From: Streptomyces sp. RPA4-2
GTDB taxonomy: Bacteria; Actinomycetota; Actinomycetes; Streptomycetales; Streptomycetaceae
Assembly: GCF_012273515.2 (NCBI RefSeq)
Contig: NZ_CP050975.2
Coordinates: 1,178,001 to 1,242,000 of the forward strand
DNA length: 64,000 nt
Direction: 5' to 3'
Shown here: piece by piece, positions 16,303 to 24,928 of the stretch
Position numbering within the stretch: position 1 is the stretch's first letter
Layout of the letters: each line of letters begins with the position of its first letter
Position numbers and translations under genes: made by a program
The notes under the pieces: model-generated
Database searches by the model: none
What the model saw: only the letters and a program-made list of their open reading frames with translations
Told to the model about the DNA's origin: nothing

Positions 16303-18015
16303 ATGTCCACCACCGGTGTCGCGTCCACCGAGACGCCCATCGACTCGCCAGAGCCCTACCGGTGGCGCTGGGCCGCCCTCTTCGTGATCCTCGCGGCCGA
16401 GGTGATGGACCTCCTCGACGCCGTCGTCACGAACATCGCCGGCCCCTCCATGCGGGCCGACCTCGGCGGCGGCGCCTCCACCCTGCAGTGGCTCGCCGCC
16501 GCGTACACCCTCTCGATGGCTGTCGGGCTCGTCACCGGAGGGCGGCTCGGGGACATCCACGGGCGCCGCCGGATGTTCCTGGTGGGGGCGGCCGGCTTCA
16601 CCCTGGGCTCCCTGCTCTGCGCGGTGTCGGTGTCGCCCGAGATGCTGATAGCCGCACGTGTCGTGCAGGGGCTGTTCGGCGCGGTGATGCTGCCGCAGGG
16701 CCTCGGCATGATCAAGGAGATGTTCCCGCCGAAGGAGTCGCAGAAGGCCTTCGGCCTCTTCGGCCCGGTCATGGGGCTGTCCGCGGTGTGCGGGCCGATC
16801 CTGGCGGGCTGGCTCGTGGACGCCGACTACTTCGGCACCGGCTGGCGGATGATCTTCCTGATCAATCTGCCGCTGGGTGGCGCGGCCGTCCTCGGCGCCA
16901 TGCGCTACCTGCCGAGGGGCCTGTCCGGCAGCAAGCCGCGCCTCGACGTCCCCGGCATGCTCCTGGTCTCGCTGGCCGCGCTGCTCATCATCTTCCCGCT
17001 GGTCCAGGGCCGCGAGTACGACTGGCCCGTCTGGGCGTTCGTGATGATGGCCGGCTCGGTGGTCGTCTTCGTCGCCTTCGGCACGTACGAGTCGCGCCGC
17101 AGCAAGGCCGGCCAGGACCCGTTGGTCGTGCCCAGTCTCTTCCGCAAGCGCGGGTTCAGCGGCGGCATGGTCCTCGGACTGGTCTTCTTCTCGACCATGC
17201 AGGGGTTCATGCTGGTCTTCAACCTCTACACGCAGATCGGCCTCGGCTACTCGCCGCTCAAGGCGGGACTGGTGATGGTGCCCTGGTCGGGCGGCATGAT
17301 CGTCGGCTTCGGGCTCGCCCAGGGTGTCGCCCGGTTCGGGCGGACCGTCCTTCAGGCGGGCGCGCTGGTCATGGCGCTCGGTGTGTTCGGCGTGTGGCTG
17401 ACCCTCGACCAGGTGGGATCAGGCGTCGGCCCCTGGCAGCTTCTGCCTTCGCTGCTCGTCACCGGCATCGGGATGGGCCTGCTCATGGCGCCGTTCTTCG
17501 ACATCGTGCTCGCCAGCGTCGAGCAGCACGAGACGGGTTCGGCGTCCGGCACCATGACCGCGGTGCAGCAGCTCGGCGGCGCCTTCGGCGTGGCCATCCT
17601 CGGCACCGTCTTCTTCGGCCTGCTGGGCGGCGGGATCGCCACCGCCGTCGACCATCGTTCGGACGGGCTGCGAGGTCAGTTGGCCGCCGCGCACGTCGCT
17701 CCCGCGGCTCAGGAGCGCGTCGTGGCGGACCTGCGCACGTGCGCCTCGGACCGCGCCGTCGCAAAGGACCCCGCCGCGACCCCGGCGTCCTGCGCACGCC
17801 TGGAGAAGGACACCCGTTCCGCCCTGACCTCGCCCCAGGCCGGCGCCCGGATACCCGTCGTACTGCAGGAGACCGCGTCGTCGGCCTTCCGGAGCGGTTT
17901 CGGCTCCGTCATGAAGACGGTGCTCTGGATCGTCGACGGCATGCTCGCCCTGACCTTCCTGCTCGCGTTCCTCCTGCCGCGTCACGCGCGCCCCGAGGAA
18001 TCCGCCGGGCACTGA
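16303..18015 (+). CDS. MFS drug exporter, DHA2 family (14 TMS)
   Basis: This 570-aa protein has about 14 hydrophobic helices. DHA2 signatures are visible: LDAVVTNIAGPSM in helix 1, GGRLGDIHGRRR (motif A) and the RVVQGLFGAVMLPQGLGMI region. A hydrophilic loop of about 110 residues lies before the last helix. It should export a hydrophobic drug or metabolite in exchange for protons. Divergent transcription from a TetR gene with shared operators supports inducible efflux. The ATG at 16303 follows GAGGAG. Confidence 0.9.
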   Translation: MSTTGVASTETPIDSPEPYRWRWAALFVILAAEVMDLLDAVVTNIAGPSMRADLGGGASTLQWLAAAYTLSMAVGLVTGGRLGDIHGRRRMFLVGAAGFTLGSLLCAVSVSPEMLIAARVVQGLFGAVMLPQGLGMIKEMFPPKESQKAFGLFGPVMGLSAVCGPILAGWLVDADYFGTGWRMIFLINLPLGGAAVLGAMRYLPRGLSGSKPRLDVPGMLLVSLAALLIIFPLVQGREYDWPVWAFVMMAGSVVVFVAFGTYESRRSKAGQDPLVVPSLFRKRGFSGGMVLGLVFFSTMQGFMLVFNLYTQIGLGYSPLKAGLVMVPWSGGMIVGFGLAQGVARFGRTVLQAGALVMALGVFGVWLTLDQVGSGVGPWQLLPSLLVTGIGMGLLMAPFFDIVLASVEQHETGSASGTMTAVQQLGGAFGVAILGTVFFGLLGGGIATAVDHRSDGLRGQLAAAHVAPAAQERVVADLRTCASDRAVAKDPAATPASCARLEKDTRSALTSPQAGARIPVVLQETASSAFRSGFGSVMKTVLWIVDGMLALTFLLAFLLPRHARPEESAGH

Positions 18016-18044
18016 CCCCCGGCCGCACAGCCATCGGCGGACAG

Positions 18045-18080
18045 GACGGGCGGGCACCCCTGAGGAGGTGCCCGCCCGTC
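18045..18080. terminator. hairpin terminator after the MFS gene
   Basis: A perfect 14-bp stem (GACGGGCGGGCACC) with an 8-base loop lies 30 bp after the stop codon. Confidence 0.85.
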
Positions 18081-18421
18081 ACGTCTCGGCCCGCGGCGCG
18101 GAGCGGTCCCCCTGTCGCGCCGCAGGCGGATCGGATGAGGGCCGCCGCGCTGCTCAGGACACCGGTCCGCTCGAACCCGGCCGCGAGCCCGAGCGCAGAC
18201 GCGGTGGCGCGCGTCGCGGACGGCGACCGGCACCCCGGGCGGGTCCGCGCGGCACGAAACACGTACCGTTCGGGCAGGTAGGGACGGATGCGCTCGCGAC
18301 GGTGAACGGCGGGACACCGGCCCGTCCGACAGACGGCGCCGCCACCCGGCGCGCCACACGGCACTCCCCACCGGGCGCACCCGTACCGCCCGTACCGCAG
18401 CCTCCTGGAAGGACGAGCCCC

Positions 18422-19534
18422 GTGCTCACGTCGTACGCACCCCATTTCGACACGCCCGCCGGGTACCTCGACTTCGCACGGTTCGGTCCGCCGTCGCGGG
18501 ACGCCGTGGCCGCCACGGCGCGAGCCATGGAGGAATCCGCCCGCGCCGACCACACCACCGTGGACGGTCTCATGCGGGCGGAGGGGACCGCGCGGGACAC
18601 GGCCGCCCGCCTCGCCGGCACCGACAGCGGCCACACGGTGCTGCTGCCGAACGCGTCCACCGGCATGTTCCACGCCGCTCTCGGCATCCCGGAGGGCGTG
18701 GTCCTCGCGCCGCGCACCGACTTCCCCGCCAACCACTATCCGTGGCGCCGCACCGCGGACCTGGGCCGGGCCACGCCGCGCTGGCTCACGCCGGCGCCCG
18801 GTGGCGGGGTCACCCCCGACCTCGTCCGTGCCGCGCTGACCGACGACGTCGTCGCCGTGTCCGTCAGCGCCGTGGACTTCCGCACCGGCTTCCGTGCCGA
18901 CCTGGCGGCGCTGCGCGAGGCGATCGGACCGGACCGGCTGCTGATCGTGGACGCCATCCAGGCGTTCGGCGTGGCCGGGATGCCCTGGGACGCGGCCGAC
19001 GTGGTGGTCGCGGGCGGTCAGAAATGGCTGCGCGCGGGATGGGCCACCGGCTTCGCCGCACTGTCGGATCGCGCGCTGGAATCCCTGGAGCCGGTCCTCA
19101 CCGGCTGGACGGGCGTCGAGGACGTCGGCCTCTTCGACGGGACGGAGCACCCGCCCGCCCCGGACGCGCAACGGTGGTCGATCACCAATCTCAGCCCGGT
19201 GACGGCCGCCGCGCTCGCGGCCGCGCTGGACCTCGTCGAGCGGTACACCGTCGCGGCGATCGAGGCCGCGATCGCCGCGCGGATCGACGAACTCACCGAG
19301 GTCGTCAAGGAGCGTGGCGGCCGCGTCCTCTCCCCCACCGACCCGGCGCGGCGCGCGGGCATCCTCTCCTTCACGATGCCGGACCGCGACCCCTCCGTCG
19401 TCGCGAAGTCGTTGCACGCCGAGGGTGTCACTCCGACGGTGCGCTCCGACTCGCTCCGACTCTCCCCGCACGCGTCGACGCCGCCGGAGGCGTCCGAACG
19501 AGTGGCCGCCGCGCTGTCGTCGCTGCGCGACTGA
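18422..19534 (+). CDS. class V aminotransferase-fold PLP enzyme
   Basis: This is 370 aa from the GTG at 18422, chosen because GGAAGG lies 9 bases upstream and the homologous core begins immediately (YAPHFDTPAGYLDFARFGPPS). The fold is that of cysteine-desulfurase-like PLP enzymes: LLIVDAIQAFG carries the cofactor aspartate, and VVVAGGQKWLRAG carries the Schiff-base lysine. There is no evident persulfide cysteine loop, so a small-molecule aminotransferase, lyase or epimerase role is more likely than desulfurase. Its neighbours give no pathway clue. Confidence 0.82.
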   Translation: MLTSYAPHFDTPAGYLDFARFGPPSRDAVAATARAMEESARADHTTVDGLMRAEGTARDTAARLAGTDSGHTVLLPNASTGMFHAALGIPEGVVLAPRTDFPANHYPWRRTADLGRATPRWLTPAPGGGVTPDLVRAALTDDVVAVSVSAVDFRTGFRADLAALREAIGPDRLLIVDAIQAFGVAGMPWDAADVVVAGGQKWLRAGWATGFAALSDRALESLEPVLTGWTGVEDVGLFDGTEHPPAPDAQRWSITNLSPVTAAALAAALDLVERYTVAAIEAAIAARIDELTEVVKERGGRVLSPTDPARRAGILSFTMPDRDPSVVAKSLHAEGVTPTVRSDSLRLSPHASTPPEASERVAAALSSLRD

Positions 19535-19608
19535 CGGAACCCGGGTCGGCCGCGGCAGCCCCGGCCCGGTCTTCGGGGGGGTGCGGTGGGTCCCGGCACC
19601 GACGAGAA

Positions 19609-19624
19609 AACAAACCAGTTCGTT
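19609..19624. promoter_or_regulatory. TetR operator A upstream of the alcohol dehydrogenase
   Basis: AACAAACCAGTTCGTT is a near-palindrome with 7-bp arms around CA. It touches a TTGACG hexamer at 19624-19629 that may be the -35 element. The same motif occurs at 19670 and in front of the TetR gene at 21898. Confidence 0.8.
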
Positions 19625-19669
19625 TGACGTTGCCACAGTGGCGGGTGGCGGGGTAGCTTCCCACATAGA

Positions 19670-19685
19670 AACAAACCAGTTTGTT
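19670..19685. promoter_or_regulatory. TetR operator B upstream of the alcohol dehydrogenase
   Basis: AACAAACCAGTTTGTT is a perfect palindrome apart from the CA centre. It lies 61 bp after operator A and 38 bp before the dehydrogenase start, where a bound repressor would block transcription. Confidence 0.85.
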
Positions 19686-19723
19686 TTTGTCAGACTGTGT
19701 CTTCGAACGCTGAAGGAACCCTC

Positions 19724-20764
19724 ATGAGGAACGTCAGCGGCTGGGCCGCGCACCACCGAGGCGGCCCGCTGGAGCCTTGGCACTTCACTCGCCGGGACCT
19801 GCTCGCCGACGATGTCGCCGTACGCGTCGAGTACTGCGGAGTCTGCGCCAGCGACATCTCCGCCGTCCGCCACGGCGACGTGTTCCCCCTCGTGCCGGGC
19901 CACGAGATGACCGGCGAGATCACCGCTGTCGGCATCGCGGTGACCCGGTTCGAAATCGGCGACAAGGTGGCCGTGGGCAACATCATCGACTCCTGCGGTA
20001 CCTGCCCGCCCTGCCTCGCGGGCCGTGAGAACTGGTGCCGGCGCTTCCCGACCCTGACCTACGGGAACACCGACCCGAAGGACGGTCTGGTGACCCGCGG
20101 CGGCTACTCCTCGGAGTACGTCCTGCCCGCGAAGTTCACCTACCACCTGCCCGAGGGCCTGGACCCGGCCGGTGCCGCACCCCTCATGTGCGCCGGGATC
20201 ACCACCTACTCGCCCATGAAGCGCTGGGGCGTCGGCCCGGGCAAGTCGGTCGGCATCGTCGGCATGGGAGGACTCGGCCACATCGCCCTCAAACTCGCCC
20301 ACGCACTCGGCGCCGAGGTCGTGCAGTTCACCCGGAGCGAGGACAAGGCGGACGAGGCACGGGCACTGGGCGCCGACGACGTGGTCCTGTCCACCGACGA
20401 GAAGCAGATGGCCGCCCAGACCGGCCGTTTCGACTTCATCCTCGACACCGTCGGCGCGCCGCACTCCGTCGAGCCGTACATGAGCGCGCTCGGCATGGAC
20501 GGAACGCTCTGCGTGGTCGGCATCCCCGAGGGCGCCATCGAGGTGAACCCGCTCAGCCTGATCCACGGCGCGAAGACCCTTGCCGGCGCCGGCAGCGGCG
20601 GCACCGTCGAGACCCGGGAGATGCTCGACTTCTGCGCCGAACACGGCATCACCGCCGAGATCGAACTCATGCGCCCCGACCAGATCAACGAGGCACTGGG
20701 CCGCCTGGCCCGCAACGATGTCCGCTACCGCTTCGTCCTCGACATGGCCGCCCAGCGGCAGTGA
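19724..20764 (+). CDS. zinc-dependent alcohol dehydrogenase (MDR, YahK/CAD type)
   Basis: This is 346 aa. The ATG at 19724 follows GAAGGA at a proper distance; the upstream GTG at 19697 lacks support. Zinc and catalytic residues are visible: CGVCASD and GHEMTGE in the catalytic site, and the structural zinc set in the CGTCPPCLAGRENWC segment. The NAD(P) motif is GIVGMGGLGHIALK. Members reduce aldehydes to alcohols with NADPH. Two operators identical to that of the TetR gene at 21898 lie upstream, so this dehydrogenase is probably the main target of that repressor and may respond to a toxic aldehyde or electrophile. Confidence 0.92.
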   Translation: MRNVSGWAAHHRGGPLEPWHFTRRDLLADDVAVRVEYCGVCASDISAVRHGDVFPLVPGHEMTGEITAVGIAVTRFEIGDKVAVGNIIDSCGTCPPCLAGRENWCRRFPTLTYGNTDPKDGLVTRGGYSSEYVLPAKFTYHLPEGLDPAGAAPLMCAGITTYSPMKRWGVGPGKSVGIVGMGGLGHIALKLAHALGAEVVQFTRSEDKADEARALGADDVVLSTDEKQMAAQTGRFDFILDTVGAPHSVEPYMSALGMDGTLCVVGIPEGAIEVNPLSLIHGAKTLAGAGSGGTVETREMLDFCAEHGITAEIELMRPDQINEALGRLARNDVRYRFVLDMAAQRQ

Positions 20765-20880
20765 GCCCCCGTCACGGTCTCAGCGGGCGTCGATGGTGGG
20801 CCGGAGGGGCTGTGACCGTCCGGCATTGATCAGACGTCGGGCACGTTCCGGCCAAAGCCCCACCGCGCCCTGGCCGATGC

Positions 20881-21552
20881 TCACTTCGCGACCGGCGCGC
20901 CCACCGGTACGGCGCTCCTGAAATCGCTGAGCGTGAGCGTGTTGTGAATGTCGGGATCGGAAGCGAAGTGGATGTCCTGTCGCACGCGTACGACTCGGCC
21001 CTCCTTGTCGATCCACACGGCGGCGTCGATCGTGGTGGCGGGGCGCAGATTGCGCCCGATGGTCCTGTCGACCGCTTCGAGGTCTTTCGGGGTGAGGCGG
21101 GCCGACACACGGACGGGTTCGCTCCCCCGGTGCACGGCGCCGCTGTGACCGAGTATGAGGTGCACGTACCGCGGAAGCCGGTCCGTGGGAATGCCGCCCT
21201 CGGCCGTCGACGCGGGGAACTCCTGCCACTCGCCGTCGGAGCCGCTCGCACGCCGGTACACCTTCTGCCGGGTGATCACGACGTCTTCGGTGTACTGCTC
21301 GGTCTTGTCCGTCGTACGCCCCGTCAAGGGCGCGTTGAGGTTGATCCTTCCGGTCATGAGCTGCAGTCGTCTGGTTCCGGATTGCGTGACGGCTCTGATC
21401 GCGGCCGAGTAGGGAGCGTCGTCGGCCGCGGCCAGCCGGTCGAGAACCACCTGCCGGCCGGTTTTCGCTCGCGCGGGTGAGCCTGCGGCACATGCCGAGA
21501 GCAGCAGTCCCGAGAGCGCCAGGATCAGGGGTGCCGTCCGGTGGTGAATCAA
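20881..21552 (-). CDS. secreted lipoprotein, function unknown (LppX/LprG-like context not established)
   Basis: This is 223 aa from a TTG at 21552, chosen because GAGGA lies upstream and it gives a clean lipoprotein signal ending in LLLSAC (Cys near residue 22). Starts further upstream would place acidic residues before the signal. The mature part is polar, with no membrane helix, and mostly predicted beta (for example QLMTGRINLNAP, AAVWIDKEGRVVRVRQDI). The pattern of an outer-surface domain with a variable-charge beta sheet recalls Streptomyces DUF-type lipoproteins, but I recognise no family. It lies between the dehydrogenase and its presumed TetR regulator, on the opposite strand. Confidence 0.75.
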   Translation of the reverse strand: MIHHRTAPLILALSGLLLSACAAGSPARAKTGRQVVLDRLAAADDAPYSAAIRAVTQSGTRRLQLMTGRINLNAPLTGRTTDKTEQYTEDVVITRQKVYRRASGSDGEWQEFPASTAEGGIPTDRLPRYVHLILGHSGAVHRGSEPVRVSARLTPKDLEAVDRTIGRNLRPATTIDAAVWIDKEGRVVRVRQDIHFASDPDIHNTLTLSDFRSAVPVGAPVAK

Positions 21553-21869
21553 GGATGGATCCTCGCAGAGCCGGCCCGGCGGGAGAGCCATGCCCCAGGC
21601 CGCGGGGTGGATGGTGGGCCCATCCTTCCCTGCCGCGGGGAGCGGTCGGCGTACGGGGGAGGTGGTGTGATCCGGCGTGCGCCGGACGGTTACGGAATCG
21701 ACCCCTCCGTCCGTACAACCCTCGACTGACACCGACACCGGCACCGGCACCGAGGTTGCCGATGCCCTGCCAAGCCCCTATGCCGCGCACCCCACGATGG
21801 CGTGGCTGGAGAAACAGGCCATGCACGGGCGTCATCGGACACGCCCGACGGCTGTCCCACCAGGCGGCA
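21553..21869. other. divergent promoter region between lipoprotein and TetR genes
   Basis: There is no supportable gene. It should contain the promoters of both flanking genes; the only clear element is the operator at its right end. Confidence 0.5.
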
Positions 21870-21885
21870 AACGAACTGGTTTGTT
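21870..21885. promoter_or_regulatory. TetR operator C, autoregulatory
   Basis: AACGAACTGGTTTGTT is the reverse complement of operator A. It lies 12 bp before the start of the TetR gene at 21898, which indicates autorepression. Confidence 0.82.
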
Positions 21886-21897
21886 TAGGATGAAGTC

Positions 21898-22485
21898 ATG
21901 AGGACGGGACAGATCACCAGCGCGGGCGAGGCGTCGCGTCGCCGTCTGCTCGACGCGGCGACGGTCGAGTTCGCCACCTACGGCATCGCGGGCGCACGCA
22001 TCGACCGGATCTCCGCCGACGCCAACGTCAACAAGGCGCAGATCTACAAGTACTACCGCAGCAAGGACGAACTCTTCGACGCTGTGTTCGCCGAACACCT
22101 GGACATGATCGTCGAGACCGTTCCCGTCACCGGAGACGACCTGCCCGGATACGCCGTCCGGCTCTACGACTCCTACCTCGTCCGTCCCGAACTCGTCCGC
22201 CTGGCCACCTGGGCCCGCCTGGAGCGCACTCCCACGGGGGACCTCTACCACTTCATGCCCGGGCACGACGCCGAGAAGCTCCGGTCGATCGCCGACGCCC
22301 AGGCGAAAGGCCTCGTCAGCCCCGGCATCCCGGCGGCCGAGGTGCTCGCCCTCGTCACCGCCATGTCGATGACGTGGTCGCCCGCGAGCCCGATGCACAC
22401 CGCCCACAAGGGCGAGCCGGAGGCCGCTCACGAGGCACGCCGCGAGGCGCTCGCACGCGCCGTTCAGCGCGCCTTCGCGCCCTGA
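21898..22485 (+). CDS. TetR-family repressor controlling the alcohol dehydrogenase
   Basis: This is 195 aa. The N-terminal helix-turn-helix spans residues 12-58 (RRRLLDAATVEFATYGIAG, RIDRISADANVNKAQIYKYYRSKDEL, written here in pieces). The C-terminal part resembles a TetR_C domain of small-molecule-responsive repressors. The ATG at 21898 follows AGGATGAAG. Operator C overlaps the leader, and two copies of the same palindrome precede the dehydrogenase at 19724. The intervening lipoprotein gene is on the other strand and has no copy of the operator. Confidence 0.9.
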   Translation: MRTGQITSAGEASRRRLLDAATVEFATYGIAGARIDRISADANVNKAQIYKYYRSKDELFDAVFAEHLDMIVETVPVTGDDLPGYAVRLYDSYLVRPELVRLATWARLERTPTGDLYHFMPGHDAEKLRSIADAQAKGLVSPGIPAAEVLALVTAMSMTWSPASPMHTAHKGEPEAAHEARREALARAVQRAFAP

Positions 22486-22723
22486 GAGGCTCCGGCCGGC
22501 AGGCACGGATTCGCGCGGGACGCGGGGGCGCTCGGTGGCCACGACTCCGTCGCACACCGACCGGGCGTCCTCCGGCCGTCAGTGACGCGTCATGGGTAGG
22601 CCGCTTCCCGTCAAGCATGCGTCAGCGACGGACCCCGGCCCGGGCCGGCGAGGCATAGCTTCATCGAAGCGTCCGGCCGATCCGGCCGGACGACGCACGT
22701 CGCCTTCTTCGAGGAGCAGCACC

Positions 22724-23137
22724 ATGTCTCCAGTCGAGCATGCCGAGGACCCCGAACCCTCCGAACGCTTCCCGGCCGGACTTCTCTTCGTTCCTGTCCG
22801 GCCGGGGTCCGCGGGTTGTACGACCCGGTTCTTCCGCACCCCCCTGGGCGGCCGTACGGCCGTCGGTTTCACCTCGGCGGCGAAGCTCACCGCCACGCTG
22901 GGCGCCGGCCAGGCCCGTATCAGGCTCTCCGAACCCGCGCTGCGCGCGCTCGCCGCGCCCCTGGGCGTCACGGCCCTCGTCGTCGACCCGTCGTTCTCCG
23001 CCCCCGCGGCCGACCGCACCGCGGCCCCGGTCCGCGAGCGCGGGCACTCCTGGCGCCGCCGGCATCCCGAACACGTCGCCCTGCGGGTGACCGGCGCGGC
23101 CGCCGTCGTCGCGTGCCTGAACCTGCTGATCGGCTGA
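22724..23137 (+). CDS. SAV_915-family small protein
   Basis: This is 137 aa from the ATG at 22724 (GAGGAG upstream). The core FFRTPLGGRTAVGFTS followed by LSEPALRALAAPLGV matches what I remember of the SAV_915-like family of Streptomyces, a short conserved domain of unknown function. A hydrophobic C-terminal stretch (residues about 122-137) could be a tail anchor. It ends 9 bp before the decarboxylase gene and is probably co-transcribed with it. Confidence 0.75.
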   Translation: MSPVEHAEDPEPSERFPAGLLFVPVRPGSAGCTTRFFRTPLGGRTAVGFTSAAKLTATLGAGQARIRLSEPALRALAAPLGVTALVVDPSFSAPAADRTAAPVRERGHSWRRRHPEHVALRVTGAAAVVACLNLLIG

Positions 23138-23146
23138 GGAGACACC

Positions 23147-24562
23147 ATGTCCATCCAGGACGCCCCCCTTCAGGACTTGGCCTTTCAGGCACCGTCCCGC
23201 GCCCTCGGTACCGCCGGCACCGCCGGCACCGCCGACGACTGTGACGCCAGGGACGCCAGAGACGCCGACGGCCTGTCCGTGTGGCCCCGCTCCGCCCGCT
23301 CCGCCGCCGACGGCGACGTCCGTGTCGGCGGCGTTTCCCTCACCGAGACCGCCGACCGCTACGGCACCCCCGTCTACGTACTCGACGAGCGGGAGGTCCG
23401 CGAACGCTGTCGCACGTACCGCACGGCGTTCCCCGAGGCCGACGTCGTCTACGCGGCCAAGGCGTTCCTGTCCCGGGCCATGGTGCGCTGGGTGCGGGAG
23501 GAGGGCCTCGGCCTCGACGTCTGCTCCGCCGGGGAACTCGAACTCGCCGTGGCCACCGGCTTCCCGCCGGAGAAGATCGTGATGCACGGCAACGCCAAGA
23601 GCCCCGAGGACCTGCGCGCGGCGCTCGGTCTCGGCGTCGGCCGCATCGTCGTGGACAGTGACTCCGAGATCACCCGACTGGCCGCGGTCGTTCCCGCCGA
23701 CGGCCGTCAGAAGGTCATGGTGCGGGTGGTGCCCGGCATCGCGGCGGGCGGGCACGCCAAGGTGCGCACCGGGACCGACGACCAGAAGTTCGGTCTGTCG
23801 ATCACGGACGGATCCGCGGAGCACGCCGTCGCCCGGATACTCGACCAGCCGCACCTCGAACTCGTCGGCCTGCACTGCCACATCGGCTCGCAGATCGCCT
23901 CCGTGCAGCCGTACGTCACCGCGGTACGCCGCGTGGTCGATCTGATGGCCCGGATCCGCGACCAGCACGGCGTCGCTCTCCCCCAGTTGGACATCGGCGG
24001 CGGTCACGCCATCGCCTACCGGCCCGGCGAGGAGAGCCTGAACGCCGGAGTCCTGGCCGGTCGGGTCCGCGCCGAACTCGAGGACGGCTGCGCTCGCGCC
24101 GGGCTGCCCGTGCCCAGGCTCACCCTCGAACCCGGCCGGGCGATCGTCGGCCCCGCGGGAGTCGCCGTCTACCGGGTCCTCGCGGTCAAGCGCACCGGGG
24201 AACACACCTTCGTGGCCGTCGACGGCGGTATGAGCGACAACCCGAGGCCCGCGCTGTACGGGGTGCGGTACGCGCCCCGGCTCGTCGGCCGGCCCTCGGC
24301 GGTGCCGCCCCGTCTCGTCACCGTCGTCGGCCGGCACTGCGAGGCGGGGGACGTCCTCGCGGAGGACGTGGCGCTCCCGGGCGACGTGCACCCCGGTGAC
24401 CTCCTCGCCGTCCCCGCGGCCGGCGCGTACCACCTCTCCATGGCCTCCGGCTACAACCTGGTCGGCCGGCCGCCGGTGGTGGCGGTGTCCGACGGTACCG
24501 CCCGCGTCCTGGTGCGCCGCGAGTCACTGGACGACATGAGCCGCCGGGACATCGGGCTGTAG
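23147..24562 (+). CDS. lysA: diaminopimelate decarboxylase-family enzyme (LysA-like)
   Basis: This is 471 aa, a fold-type III PLP enzyme that decarboxylates meso-diaminopimelate to lysine. After about 60 poorly conserved residues come YGTPVYVLDE, the PLP lysine in VVYAAKAF, HCHIGSQI, the glycine-rich DIGGGHAI phosphate motif, EPGRAIVGPAG and GRHCEAGDV with the active-site cysteine. Streptomyces usually has another lysA in the thr/hom region. This copy, paired with a SAV_915-like gene, is probably a paralogue and may serve a secondary pathway or another substrate. Confidence 0.85.
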   Translation: MSIQDAPLQDLAFQAPSRALGTAGTAGTADDCDARDARDADGLSVWPRSARSAADGDVRVGGVSLTETADRYGTPVYVLDEREVRERCRTYRTAFPEADVVYAAKAFLSRAMVRWVREEGLGLDVCSAGELELAVATGFPPEKIVMHGNAKSPEDLRAALGLGVGRIVVDSDSEITRLAAVVPADGRQKVMVRVVPGIAAGGHAKVRTGTDDQKFGLSITDGSAEHAVARILDQPHLELVGLHCHIGSQIASVQPYVTAVRRVVDLMARIRDQHGVALPQLDIGGGHAIAYRPGEESLNAGVLAGRVRAELEDGCARAGLPVPRLTLEPGRAIVGPAGVAVYRVLAVKRTGEHTFVAVDGGMSDNPRPALYGVRYAPRLVGRPSAVPPRLVTVVGRHCEAGDVLAEDVALPGDVHPGDLLAVPAAGAYHLSMASGYNLVGRPPVVAVSDGTARVLVRRESLDDMSRRDIGL

Positions 24563-24645
24563 TCCCGGTCCGCTCCGGTCCCGCGGCGCCGGCCGCTCCG
24601 GTCCCGCGCCGCGGCGCCGGCCCGCCGAGGGCACACGGGCGCGAC

Positions 24646-24671
24646 CACGGGTGCCGCGACAGGCACCCGTG
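24646..24671. terminator. hairpin between lysA-like and kdp genes
   Basis: A perfect 10-bp stem (CACGGGTGCC) with a 6-base loop lies 80 bp after the lysA stop and 80 bp before kdpF. It may terminate lysA or act in the kdp leader. Confidence 0.55.
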
Positions 24672-24748
24672 CCCGAAAGGCCATGACGATCCCCCCCATC
24701 TCCTCTACCCCGCCGCACCACTCCCTCACCCATGAGAACGAGGCCTCG

Positions 24749-24837
24749 ATGTCCGTCGAGAACGCCGTCGGCCTGATCGTGCCGTCACCCTGCTCGTCTA
24801 TCTGATCATCGCCCTGATCAAGCCGGAGAAGTTCTGA
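24749..24837 (+). pseudogene. kdpF: kdpF with a one-base frameshift
   Basis: The ATG at 24749 begins MSVENAVGLIV, and the sequence then returns in another frame as [16 protein letters not shown] with a stop at 24835-24837. Together these give the usual 29-residue single-helix KdpF subunit, but one base is missing near 24780 (...ATCGT-GCCGTC...). As written, translation stops after about 18 codons. It is either a true inactivating deletion or a sequencing error. The stop overlaps the next ATG (TGATG). Confidence 0.8.
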
Positions 24838-24928
24838 TGTCCGCCCCCGCCCAGACCCTGCCCGCACAGGTGCCGGACTCCCCTCCGCCCGGAGCCGAGA
24901 GGCCGCCGCGCCGGGTCGGCGCTTAAGC

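Noticed and set aside
17909..20644. A 911-codon minus-strand open frame
   Set aside because: It is antisense to the class V PLP enzyme and the alcohol dehydrogenase, which have full family motifs; the translation resembles no protein.
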